A stretch of DNA of 64,000 bases from positions 1 to 64,000 of the forward strand of contig NZ_JARXIC010000002.1 in the NCBI RefSeq assembly GCF_031127905.1, read 5' to 3'. Shown here piece by piece: positions 32,672 through 41,107 of this stretch (positions are counted from its first letter, which is position 1; every line of letters starts with the position of its first letter). The notes beneath the pieces were generated by a model. It had not been told where the DNA came from and made no database searches. It worked only from the letters and a program-made list of their open reading frames with translations. A program made the position numbers and the translations under genes. Source of the stretch: Thalassobacterium sedimentorum (GTDB taxonomy: Bacteria; Verrucomicrobiota; Verrucomicrobiia; Opitutales; Coraliomargaritaceae).

Positions 32672-34237
32672 TCATTTAGGGGCAACCAGATACTCTAGCT
32701 CATCATTCATTTTAGCCTGCAACACATCAACAACTGGAGCATACTCAACTAAATCGATCAAATTTCGTCCTTCACCACTCGAATCGGTCGCCTCACCATA
32801 ATCATATAATTCACGAGCAACTATATTTCCAGTCACCTCATCAACGCTTTTGCGATCTGTTCCGGCTTCACGCCATTCAACATAGCGATAGCGTTCATCT
32901 CGTATCGCATAGCCCATCGCTCCTTTACGAATATATTGACTGATCGCAACATTAGACTTTTGAGGCATATGATTCCCCTTCAATGCAGGTACAAAACTCT
33001 CTCCAGCTAGTTCAGGAATACTAGGTAAACCAGCTAGTTCATTGAGTGTAGGAAAAATATCGACAAGTTCAACCACACCATCGTAACGCACATCTCTGGG
33101 CATTCCTGGTGCATATACAATTAGAGGTACACGTGTGGCTTCTTCATAATTCGTATGCTTCCCCCACTCTCCTTTATCGCCTAAGTGAAATCCGTGATCA
33201 CCGACTAATACAATAATTGTATTCTTAGCGAGTTCCGCGTTCGTAAGTGCAGTCATCAATTTCCCAACCTGAGCATCGACATACGACACACAGGCCATGT
33301 AACCATGAATTAATTCGCGCTGTACCTCAGCTGAAAAATTACCAAATTCACCTGATGAAGTATTATAGTCCTCAATTTCATGATAACTATTGTATGCGAC
33401 CTCAGGTGCACCGATCGGATAACTGGTTTGAGAAGCTAGTTCAAATGAATTTCGATCATATAAGTCCCAGTATTTCTTAGGAGCAACAAACGGCAAATGC
33501 GGCTTAATAAAGCCAACGCTGAGAAAAAATGGTTTATCCTGACTACTGGAGCTCTGTCGCTTGATATATTGCACGGCCTCTTCGCCCATCAACCCGTCAA
33601 AATAAGCAATGTCTGGTAAATCCACACTCTCGACAGCTGGCCGCATGCCTTCACTCAAAAGACGTTTCGCCTCCATCCACCAAGGCGAAAGGGCTTCCCA
33701 CTTATTGGCATACTGTTCCTTTAACTTCGGCTCCTGATAATGATGCCCGGCCGGTGATCCGTATGGATCCGGAAAAGCGGGCTTCCAAGAGCTATAATAC
33801 GGCTCAGTCCAAGATGGTTCATCATTATTGACTACTGTGCGTCCGTCAAAAACTTTGCCCATTCCTTTAGTTCGATAACCATTTTGAGCAAAGAACTCGG
33901 GAAGCGTAACCACATCTGGATTCAACGTCCGCATGCGCTGACTCGTACGAACTTCATAATGCGCATCAGGCCGTAGGCCAGTCAAGAAGCTCACTCGAGA
34001 AGGACTACATAGTGCCTGTTGCGCATAAGCGCGCTCAAAGACAGTTCCTGCAGATCCCAGTTTATCCATATTTGGAGTCACTGCTTGCGGATCCCCATAA
34101 GTTCCCAAGCGTGGCATCAAATCATCTACAATAATGAAAAGCACATTAGGTTTAGTCGTGTTTGCACGCAATGAGGCCACGAATGCTCCGCTACAAAAGA
34201 GTGCGACAAGCAGCCATAAATAAACTTTAAAACGCAT
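32672..34237 (-). CDS. Exported formylglycine sulfatase (iduronate-2-sulfatase-like)
   Basis: A 521-residue sulfatase of family S1. The signal peptide is residues 1-25 (MRFKVYLWLLVALFCSGAF). The metal-binding NVLFIIVDD begins the mature enzyme. Cys77 in CSPSR is the residue that anaerobic (anSME) or FGE maturases convert to formylglycine. The block NTIIVLVGDHGFHLGDKGEWGKH, here cited by its core GDHGFHLGDKGEWGKH, carries active-site Asp/His/Lys residues. It should remove sulfate esters from a polysaccharide or oligosaccharide. ATG 34237 is used because it follows the upstream gene by seven bases; the frame is open to 34279. It is the last gene of an esterase-glycosidase-sulfatase operon. No maturase is in the window. 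Confidence 0.9.
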   Translation of the reverse strand: MRFKVYLWLLVALFCSGAFVASLRANTTKPNVLFIIVDDLMPRLGTYGDPQAVTPNMDKLGSAGTVFERAYAQQALCSPSRVSFLTGLRPDAHYEVRTSQRMRTLNPDVVTLPEFFAQNGYRTKGMGKVFDGRTVVNNDEPSWTEPYYSSWKPAFPDPYGSPAGHHYQEPKLKEQYANKWEALSPWWMEAKRLLSEGMRPAVESVDLPDIAYFDGLMGEEAVQYIKRQSSSSQDKPFFLSVGFIKPHLPFVAPKKYWDLYDRNSFELASQTSYPIGAPEVAYNSYHEIEDYNTSSGEFGNFSAEVQRELIHGYMACVSYVDAQVGKLMTALTNAELAKNTIIVLVGDHGFHLGDKGEWGKHTNYEEATRVPLIVYAPGMPRDVRYDGVVELVDIFPTLNELAGLPSIPELAGESFVPALKGNHMPQKSNVAISQYIRKGAMGYAIRDERYRYVEWREAGTDRKSVDEVTGNIVARELYDYGEATDSSGEGRNLIDLVEYAPVVDVLQAKMNDELEYLVAPK

Positions 34238-34244
34238 GGATAAA

Positions 34245-36536
34245 TTAAGGGCGTGAGAATTGTATAATCGTAAAGGCATATTGCGGTAGACTTAGAGTCA
34301 GCGATTCATCATCAATCGAATCCCAGGCGGGATAAGTGGTTTCTATGGCATACGAGCGTTTCGCAGGCGCCGAAATCACCTGCACTGAGGTCGGTGACAT
34401 TCCAGCCAGAACTCCCTCACCAAGCGGCACCGTTAGCGCTACAGGTCCTTGCGCGCGCGTTGGGCGTGACATCACAATTAATGTAACTCGATCTTTGCTC
34501 TCGCTCATCGAAGCAATCGAATACAAATCGGAATTGTCAATTTCAACAGGAAGTCGATGCCCTAAAAGATGACGCGCCATGGCAGAAAAGGTATAATAGG
34601 AAGGCAACACATTATGATGATCCTCGACATAAAGCGCTTTAGCGATCCATTGGCCCTCCATTGTAATTGGCCAGAAATTTGCAAAATCAGTGCCACCTTC
34701 AATCAACGCCCCCAGCATTTCGCCTATATATAGGGCTTGCTCCATGCCTAAGGCATCTTTGCCCTCACCCCACCAAATACTGGTATTCCATTCAGTTACC
34801 CCCAGCATAATATCTTTCCCAGTAACCTCTCTAGCATAGCGTTTCAAATCGGCTAACTGCTTCGCATATCCATCTTCAAGCATGAATGCTTTTTCGACTG
34901 ACCCTGCATATAAGTGCACCTCAATCATATCGATGTGGTCTTTGACTCCCTGCAACAAATTCGGCCACCATTTAAGCGCATCTGGATTACGATACTCCCG
35001 CATTAGACGATTCTGAATTTCTACATTTTGCTTGGGAGTAATCTCAAAAGCACGTCGCTTCCGCTCGGTTTCAAGCATGATCTGCAAACCTTCAGCAGTC
35101 GGCTTATCTTTCTTCGCTACCGAGTTTAATTGAACCTCCCCCGGCACGGCTATCAAAATATCTGGGTCCACCGCACGCATCGCTTCGGCATAAGCAATCA
35201 CGAGTTCGGTGTATTCCTCGACAGTAAAGGCCAGGCGCCAATACATCTCATTTCCAATGGTCCAATATTTAACCTGATAATCATTATCCTTACAGTATCG
35301 AACCCAATCGGCCGCATACTGCGCACCTTTCTGAATGTCGTTCTCATAGAAAGCATACTCGGTATTCACACAAATGATCGGCTCGGCGCCTACGGCACGA
35401 CAAAAACGAATAAACTCATCCGTATCCGTCGTTTCTGGACCATCGATATATGGCCATTGAGTGCTGTCGTATAGCTTATGTTCACGCCACAGATAGCGAT
35501 CGGATTCAGTGCCTCCGGGAAAACGTAACATCGGCATGGGTGTCTCACGCACCAGTTCAACAAACTCGGGGTCTCCTAAAATCGCATCATCGTCGATCCA
35601 ATACTCAATATTACCACCATAAACCAATGGATTAATAATCTCACCAAGCGACTGATCCGGAAAACGAACCGAGACGGGCTGTGGTGATGAATCAACGGCT
35701 GGAGTATACAGGTCAATTTCAGATAAACTCAGCGTCGCTCCAGCTTCTCCCGTAAAAGTAATCTTCACCTCACGCCCTTGCGTGGGGCTAAAGTGCAGTG
35801 AGCGCCACGCAGCATCCGTCTTCAGCGCAGTGGTCGCGACACCGTCAACTTGAACTGTTGCCTTAATGCCAGAACCTTTTAACGACTCTGCCCACGCCAC
35901 TCCATTGATAGTAGTTGCTTCCGGGAGCTGGATATCGATTGCACATGGTAGCTTCAAGCTAAGCGACTCATCGCGCAAATTGTCTGAAAGAACAGTTGTC
36001 GTTTCCCCATCGACAGTCACCTGCCAAGCTGGCTCGAAGAAAGAAAGCTCAGCAATGTTCAGAGGTTGATTATTCGGATTCCACTTTAATTGCTCAAACC
36101 TCAAATGAAACTCATCGGCAATGACAGGAGGAAAAAAGACCTTAGGGGAACTCCCATGAAAGTTCCCCGCATAAAGCACTGAATCGTCACTGCTCTTATG
36201 CAATGAGAACTTAGACAGATCATTTTCTTTCCCGACATCTTTCGTCGCACGGGCGAGATAACGTACTGCTTGAACGATATGTGGCCGATCCAAGGCAATT
36301 TTCAAGTATCCCTTTCCATCCTCCTCACCTGTTAGAACAGAGCGACTGCCCAGCTCTAGATCACCATCCGCAATGGCTTCTAAATCTGATGCCGCTGCCT
36401 GACCACTCGCCTCGATAACTTCAACCGAAGCAGGAGGGATTATTTTATCCTTATTCAACAAGGTAAAACCAGTCGCATTTGAAACGCTGACGCTTGATAA
36501 CGAGAAAAGAAAAAAAAGTATATATTTAGCGGACAT
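34245..36536 (-). CDS. Exported GH51/GH39-like glycoside hydrolase with discoidin-type N-terminal region
   Basis: A 763-residue secreted enzyme (signal peptide residues 1-21). The first 300 residues look like one or two beta-sandwich modules of the F5/8 discoidin kind. The catalytic TIM barrel then starts near MLRFPGGTESDRYLWRE, which resembles the RYPGGN block of alpha-L-arabinofuranosidases. The putative acid/base is Glu430 in TIGNEMYW and the nucleophile Glu582 in GVTEWNTS, as in clan GH-A families 51, 39 and 79. A C-terminal beta domain closes the protein. It probably trims an arabinose-, xylose- or uronate-type residue. It lies between an esterase and a sulfatase on one operon. Confidence 0.8.
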   Translation of the reverse strand: MSAKYILFFLFSLSSVSVSNATGFTLLNKDKIIPPASVEVIEASGQAAASDLEAIADGDLELGSRSVLTGEEDGKGYLKIALDRPHIVQAVRYLARATKDVGKENDLSKFSLHKSSDDSVLYAGNFHGSSPKVFFPPVIADEFHLRFEQLKWNPNNQPLNIAELSFFEPAWQVTVDGETTTVLSDNLRDESLSLKLPCAIDIQLPEATTINGVAWAESLKGSGIKATVQVDGVATTALKTDAAWRSLHFSPTQGREVKITFTGEAGATLSLSEIDLYTPAVDSSPQPVSVRFPDQSLGEIINPLVYGGNIEYWIDDDAILGDPEFVELVRETPMPMLRFPGGTESDRYLWREHKLYDSTQWPYIDGPETTDTDEFIRFCRAVGAEPIICVNTEYAFYENDIQKGAQYAADWVRYCKDNDYQVKYWTIGNEMYWRLAFTVEEYTELVIAYAEAMRAVDPDILIAVPGEVQLNSVAKKDKPTAEGLQIMLETERKRRAFEITPKQNVEIQNRLMREYRNPDALKWWPNLLQGVKDHIDMIEVHLYAGSVEKAFMLEDGYAKQLADLKRYAREVTGKDIMLGVTEWNTSIWWGEGKDALGMEQALYIGEMLGALIEGGTDFANFWPITMEGQWIAKALYVEDHHNVLPSYYTFSAMARHLLGHRLPVEIDNSDLYSIASMSESKDRVTLIVMSRPTRAQGPVALTVPLGEGVLAGMSPTSVQVISAPAKRSYAIETTYPAWDSIDDESLTLSLPQYAFTIIQFSRP

Positions 36537-36580
36537 GTATATGAGTCAGGTGATCTTGAAGGTAATCTTAGTAGGTTCGT

Positions 36581-38047
36581 TCAGTCATTCTCCACTTTCG
36601 AAAACGTAGATGACGCCATTTTCACGGTCGTTGAATCAATGACATCAATTCTCCCTAAACGCCCGCTCTTCCATACAATGAAATAGCGATCATCTTCCAT
36701 TTTCCATCCGATTCTATTCCCCTTTGGATCCACCGCACTCCCATCTGGATTAAAAACAAAACAATATGCAGGATTAATCATGTGCTGCCATTTACCAACA
36801 ATAGACAGTTTCGTATTTTCCGATTCTTCCAACAAAGCGTTTTCCGCGAGCGAAGCATCTACGTCTTTTATGTAAGTCGCCGAAGCCATTTTGACTTTAT
36901 TCTTAGCTAAAATATCAATTCTGCCTAAACCACCACTCTTCCAAACAATATAGTAGCGACCATCGTCAACTTCTTTCCACCCAATGCGATCACCATTTGC
37001 AGCCAGCGCACTGTAATCTGAATAAAATGTGAAAGTTTGGTTCGGATGTGACTCTCTTCGCCAAACTCCTTGCAACGAAAACCCTTCCGGAACCTCTGGA
37101 ATTTCTTTATTCACAATATAATCCTGAGGATTCGGTTTTTTGTCTCGAATCCCAAAGACGTAAGCAGTGTGCGCAAGCAATGCTTGAGTGGTCGCCTCAT
37201 AAACCTTCTGATCCAGTCGATTCACACCATGCCCATACCCAGAATAGATCAACGTCTCTGCTTGACCTCCATGTTCCTTAATCGCTTTAGCAAAACGGCG
37301 ACTTTGCACCCAATCGATCGTTAAATCATAGGTCCCATGATAGAGCCATGTATCGGGTGGATCATTACGAATTTGCCAAAATGCTGATGCCCGCTTTTTA
37401 TCTTCGAGCGAAGCACCAATAAATGCCGCGTCGCCCCCAAAACGGCTTTTGTCACGATCGACGAGATCATAAATACCATTAAACCCATCAAAAGAGATAC
37501 ATTCTGGAGTGTGCTGTGCTGCAATCGCACCTAAATGAGCTCCCGCAGATGACCCAGCAATTCCGACACGGGTAAAATCAAGATTCAATTCATCAGCTCG
37601 TTGACGAATACTATCGATCGAATCCATGACATCACCAATCACATCCAAATAATCGCCTCCGTGACTTTTCCAACGATATTCAATGCGCACTCCTGCGATT
37701 TGGTTTTCCGAAGCCATCCTAAAAGACTGACGATAGAAATTATCCTTGTTTCCCGTGACCCAAGCACCCCCGTGAATATAAAAAACCACTGGAAATGGGC
37801 CTCCAGTTTTCGGCCTTTCTAAACGTAAATCTAACTCTAATTTATCGCCATTTGGTAGAGTAATCGTCTTGTAGACAAAACGATCCGAACGCACATCAGT
37901 AAACATCTCTAAATACTCAACAGTATGCTTTTCAGCCTTAGCCTGTTGTTCCTCCCAGGAAGGATATTTGGATGCATTCAGGCTGTAAACTGACAGCAAT
38001 GAGAACATCATGCAGACACTCCAAAAGGGTATATTTTTTAAATTCAT
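36581..38047 (-). CDS. Exported alpha/beta esterase with two C-terminal repeat modules
   Basis: A 488-residue exported esterase. After a signal peptide (MNLKNIPFWSVCMMFSLLSV), an alpha/beta hydrolase-3/BD-FAE-type domain follows. Its oxyanion motif is YIHGGAWVTG, its nucleophile Ser167 in AGSSAGAH, and its His in SGYGHGVN. The last 170 residues contain two copies of a module of about 70 residues. Each has the pattern GxW...(Y/F)xFxxD-S/G...GxRIGWK...RY(Y/F)IVWKSG-LGRID...VKMAS-T(Y/F). The modules are about 50-60% alike to each other. They may bind carbohydrate. The enzyme probably removes acetyl or feruloyl-type groups from the same glycan handled by the downstream glycosidase and sulfatase. 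Confidence 0.85.
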   Translation of the reverse strand: MNLKNIPFWSVCMMFSLLSVYSLNASKYPSWEEQQAKAEKHTVEYLEMFTDVRSDRFVYKTITLPNGDKLELDLRLERPKTGGPFPVVFYIHGGAWVTGNKDNFYRQSFRMASENQIAGVRIEYRWKSHGGDYLDVIGDVMDSIDSIRQRADELNLDFTRVGIAGSSAGAHLGAIAAQHTPECISFDGFNGIYDLVDRDKSRFGGDAAFIGASLEDKKRASAFWQIRNDPPDTWLYHGTYDLTIDWVQSRRFAKAIKEHGGQAETLIYSGYGHGVNRLDQKVYEATTQALLAHTAYVFGIRDKKPNPQDYIVNKEIPEVPEGFSLQGVWRRESHPNQTFTFYSDYSALAANGDRIGWKEVDDGRYYIVWKSGGLGRIDILAKNKVKMASATYIKDVDASLAENALLEESENTKLSIVGKWQHMINPAYCFVFNPDGSAVDPKGNRIGWKMEDDRYFIVWKSGRLGRIDVIDSTTVKMASSTFSKVEND

Positions 38048-38180
38048 AAGCTATTAAGATCTAATTCAATTCAGCTTTCGAAGAAAACAAGGTATGTTAT
38101 GATACAAATCGCTACTAACTTAATGCACACAAAGAATATTTAGCGGGGGCTAGAAGCTGAATAAAAAGAGATTCTTTGAA

Positions 38181-38194
38181 ACAGCTTCAGCTGT
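38181..38194. promoter_or_regulatory. Palindrome in the promoter region of the esterase operon
   Basis: A perfect palindrome ACAGCT-TC-AGCTGT lies about 135 bases upstream of the esterase start codon in a 266-base gene-free stretch. It is a candidate regulator site, unsupported beyond its symmetry. Confidence 0.35.
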
Positions 38195-38313
38195 CCATTG
38201 GCAAAGCTTGGACTAACTTGCCAAAAACTTATCCCTAATGCTCAGGATAATGTGATCCGATTCGTATACACGCGTGTTTCCACTCGCACAAAGGCTGCGA
38301 CAGCGAATTACAA

Positions 38314-39243
38314 TCAATCTAAAGCCTCTGAACTGAATCGTTTTTTATATTCGCGGGGACTATACCCCGAGAGCCGCTTAAACCAACGTGAAAAATTTGA
38401 CAAGTCATGAAAGCCAATTTCAAAAGCTAAACTCTTCACACTCACCACTGCTAAAGACAACTGATCGCGGGCATAACGCAGCCGATTTTCATCATACACT
38501 TGGAACATCGATTTCCCTTCATATTTCTGAAACAATCGATCTGCATTCGAAGCGCTCATCCCTAATTTTGCCGCCAATTCTTCTCGCCGAAATGGTTGAT
38601 GCTTAGGCATTGCCTCAATCAGCTGGATTCCGCGCAATACACTTTGATGCAAATCACTAATACGCGTCGGTATCAAGCCATTAGCCGTCAGACATCTTTC
38701 AAAAGCTGACAACCAATCACTAAATGGTTTTTGAAAACGTAAAAAATCGCTTAAGGTAAACTCTTGTTGATTAATTTGTTCAATATTCGTCCAAACGATA
38801 TGTTCCTGCTCCTCGACCGAAATACGGCGCCGGTAACTATCAAGCAGTCGTTCTGCGTATTTTTCTAAATAAGGAAAATCCTCTCCCTTCACCACAAGAC
38901 TGAGGCCATCTTCAAACAAATTACGGCCATTAGGCCATGATGCTTGAAAATGCACAGAGATAATCTCTGCATTCTCGGTAAATTTTTGCCGGCGCAAACC
39001 TGGGCGCAAGAAGACCCATTCCCCCGCACAAGCTGAAATCACTTTCCCTTCGACATCAACGACCACAGAACCTTGTTGAATATACCAAACAGCATAATTA
39101 GAGATATATCGCTCAGTATTTAGCGCGTATGGATCAACAAGACCGTCATATACCCAAAAGAGTCGAGTGTTTAGATAAAGCCATTCCTTATACGGAGTCG
39201 TCCACTTTTTCTTCTTCGGTTTCTGGGATATGCGTTGGCTCAA
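38314..39243 (-). CDS. AraC-family transcriptional regulator of the glycan locus
   Basis: A 309-residue regulator. The N-terminal half looks like a cupin ligand-binding domain (VVDVEGKVISACAGEWVFLRPG), and the C-terminal 100 residues carry the AraC helix-turn-helix pair ending in FHDLSNFSRWFKRLSGYSPREYKKR. The start codon is TTG (39243): no in-frame ATG exists between the preceding in-frame stop and this point. Three exact copies of a 13-base repeat stand 90-128 bases upstream, possibly its own operator. Given the position at the head of the esterase-glycosidase-sulfatase operon it likely senses a glycan breakdown product. Ligand is unknown. Confidence 0.88.
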   Translation of the reverse strand: MSQRISQKPKKKKWTTPYKEWLYLNTRLFWVYDGLVDPYALNTERYISNYAVWYIQQGSVVVDVEGKVISACAGEWVFLRPGLRRQKFTENAEIISVHFQASWPNGRNLFEDGLSLVVKGEDFPYLEKYAERLLDSYRRRISVEEQEHIVWTNIEQINQQEFTLSDFLRFQKPFSDWLSAFERCLTANGLIPTRISDLHQSVLRGIQLIEAMPKHQPFRREELAAKLGMSASNADRLFQKYEGKSMFQVYDENRLRYARDQLSLAVVSVKSLAFEIGFHDLSNFSRWFKRLSGYSPREYKKRFSSEALD

Positions 39244-39332
39244 TATAGTGACCTCGATGACCTTGATTCATAAATTCTGCAGCAAATCCATACATATCCT
39301 GAATGCCTCTAGCGTTTCAATGGAATAAATTC

Positions 39333-39371
39333 ACAATTGCCCTCAACAATTGCCCTCAACAATTGCCCTCA
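39333..39371. repeat. Three tandem copies of a 13-base repeat
   Basis: ACAATTGCCCTCA is repeated exactly three times, 90-128 bases upstream of the AraC-type gene's TTG start. Each copy contains the palindrome CAATTG. The unit is longer than one helical turn, so if it binds a protein the copies would face slightly different sides of the helix. Confidence 0.8.
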
Positions 39372-39493
39372 AACAGCCTGATACCACTGCCGACATTCAG
39401 GTTTTCCTCGAAACATGCTCCTATGATGATCAAAAAAAACCGGCAACACACCAATCACTTTAAACTTTCGTATAGAACAGCCTAGCCAACGGA

Positions 39494-40252
39494 CTAGCGA
39501 ACACGACGACGCATCGCAAGACACATGAGTGCGACAACACCCCCCAATAGCGCAGAAGAACTAGATTCGGGAACTAAAGAATAACTGTCAAAATTAGCAC
39601 CACCAGCACTCCACATAATGCCTGCCCCGGTGAAGTTATCTGGATTGACCGCATATGTATACTCCGCCCCACTCGCCGCACCATTCAAGTCGACTTGGAA
39701 CTCAGTTCCAGTTGAAGGCGTATAAAATGCAGAGATCGTCCAGTTTGAAACTGTCGTATCCAGCACAACTCGCAGCAGACCAATCATATCAGCATTGGTG
39801 GCAGAATCATAGCCAAAGTTCGAGATATTGCCCGCAGCAACTCCACCTGCAGTGCCTTCACCTGACCAAAACTGTAAATTACCATTCCCCCGGATACCAA
39901 AGGTACCAAACGGACTCACTGAATTTGTTACGTACCCCCCAACAACCGGATCGGAGTTAGTAAAGAATAGGCCTGCAGCAAAATTATTGCCACTCGCAGC
40001 ACTCATATCAACGTATGTTGAGGTTTCATAAACACCTGAACCAAAATCGTAAGCAATCACAGCCCCATTCGAACCAGATGTTGAACCGTCTGTCTTGATC
40101 GATGACGACGCAGTGCCCACAATCCAGCCATCAACACCGTGCAAATCAGTAGAGCCATCTCCAGTAAAGTTATAATCAAAAGTCGCTTGAGCACTCAAAC
40201 TGGAAGTGAGCGCAACGCTAGCTGACAGGATAATAAGGGTAGGGATTTTCAT
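39494..40252 (-). CDS. PEP-CTERM exported protein
   Basis: A 252-residue secreted protein. It starts with a signal peptide (MKIPTLIILSASVALTSSLS), has a Gly/Ser/Asn-rich beta-sandwich body of LamG or similar type, and ends in the sorting signal VPESSSSALLGGVVALMCLA followed by Arg-rich RRRVR. This is a PEP-CTERM variant processed by exosortase, which removes the tail after the VPE motif. Such proteins are usually anchored or released at the cell surface or in exopolysaccharide. Its role is unknown. It lies downstream of the prepilin-like gene pair and next to the glycan regulator. Confidence 0.85.
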   Translation of the reverse strand: MKIPTLIILSASVALTSSLSAQATFDYNFTGDGSTDLHGVDGWIVGTASSSIKTDGSTSGSNGAVIAYDFGSGVYETSTYVDMSAASGNNFAAGLFFTNSDPVVGGYVTNSVSPFGTFGIRGNGNLQFWSGEGTAGGVAAGNISNFGYDSATNADMIGLLRVVLDTTVSNWTISAFYTPSTGTEFQVDLNGAASGAEYTYAVNPDNFTGAGIMWSAGGANFDSYSLVPESSSSALLGGVVALMCLAMRRRVR

Positions 40253-40390
40253 AAGAAAAATCTCTCAACAACTCAACTAATCGACAAGCGAAATGGATAG
40301 TCAATGCGATGCAAACAGTTGTCATATTTACGCAAATAAAATATAAGCCTGAGCACTTCACATCTACGTCTTATACATATGTGCCGCACA

Positions 40391-41107
40391 CTAGTCTGTG
40401 ATTTGAAAGACTCTTACAGATGTCTTGGACTGCGGCATAATGAATACCTGAATCCGATCATTTTCCATAGGGTACCAGATAGAACGATAAACTGACCGCC
40501 ACCCTGAGTCCGTATTCATCGCAATGAGCACTGGAAAATCGATATTAATAGCAGTTCCATACGAATCTGCATCACCACTAGAATCTTTGACAGTTTGGGT
40601 CGGCATCGTTTTTGAAGACTCGCCATCTATCTGAAACTGAAGGTTACCATATTTCATCATAATCGCCATAGTGGTCATATTATGGATACGAGTTTCCCCC
40701 TTTCCCAAGGCTCTCAAGGAGTTGTTAAATACTTTCGTTCTATAACGCTCTCCATCATTCGCTTTATTAGGGACCATAAATACCAAACAATCATCGCCTC
40801 CAACTGGAAGCATCACACGAGCAACGGGTGTCCTGACGATTTCACCCTCGAACGTTTCCTTAACAAAGAGCACTAACTCGGGCGTCTCGGAAATAAACTC
40901 GTACCGCTTCGAGGGACCAACAAAACTCGCACGAATCTCTTGATCTTTTCCATCTGATATAAAGTAAAGTTCTCTAATATCTGCAATTGGATTAAAAAAG
41001 CGTAATTTAGCTTTAAAGAGTTCCCCCTCCTGGGCGACAAGATCTTGCCCTCCCAAGATACTCAACAGCGACCAGAATAAATATGTGTATGCAATAGATT
41101 TAGACAT
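40391..41107 (-). CDS. Hypothetical exported protein coupled to the prepilin-like gene
   Basis: A 238-residue exported protein of unknown function, with a signal peptide (MSKSIAYTYLFWSLLSILGG, cleavage near AQEG). Its body appears beta-rich with no recognised motif. Its ATG abuts the stop codon of the upstream gene (TAAATG), so it is translated by coupling, and the two products probably act together. Similar partners occur in verrucomicrobial prepilin cassettes, but I cannot name the family. Confidence 0.75.
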   Translation of the reverse strand: MSKSIAYTYLFWSLLSILGGQDLVAQEGELFKAKLRFFNPIADIRELYFISDGKDQEIRASFVGPSKRYEFISETPELVLFVKETFEGEIVRTPVARVMLPVGGDDCLVFMVPNKANDGERYRTKVFNNSLRALGKGETRIHNMTTMAIMMKYGNLQFQIDGESSKTMPTQTVKDSSGDADSYGTAINIDFPVLIAMNTDSGWRSVYRSIWYPMENDRIQVFIMPQSKTSVRVFQITD

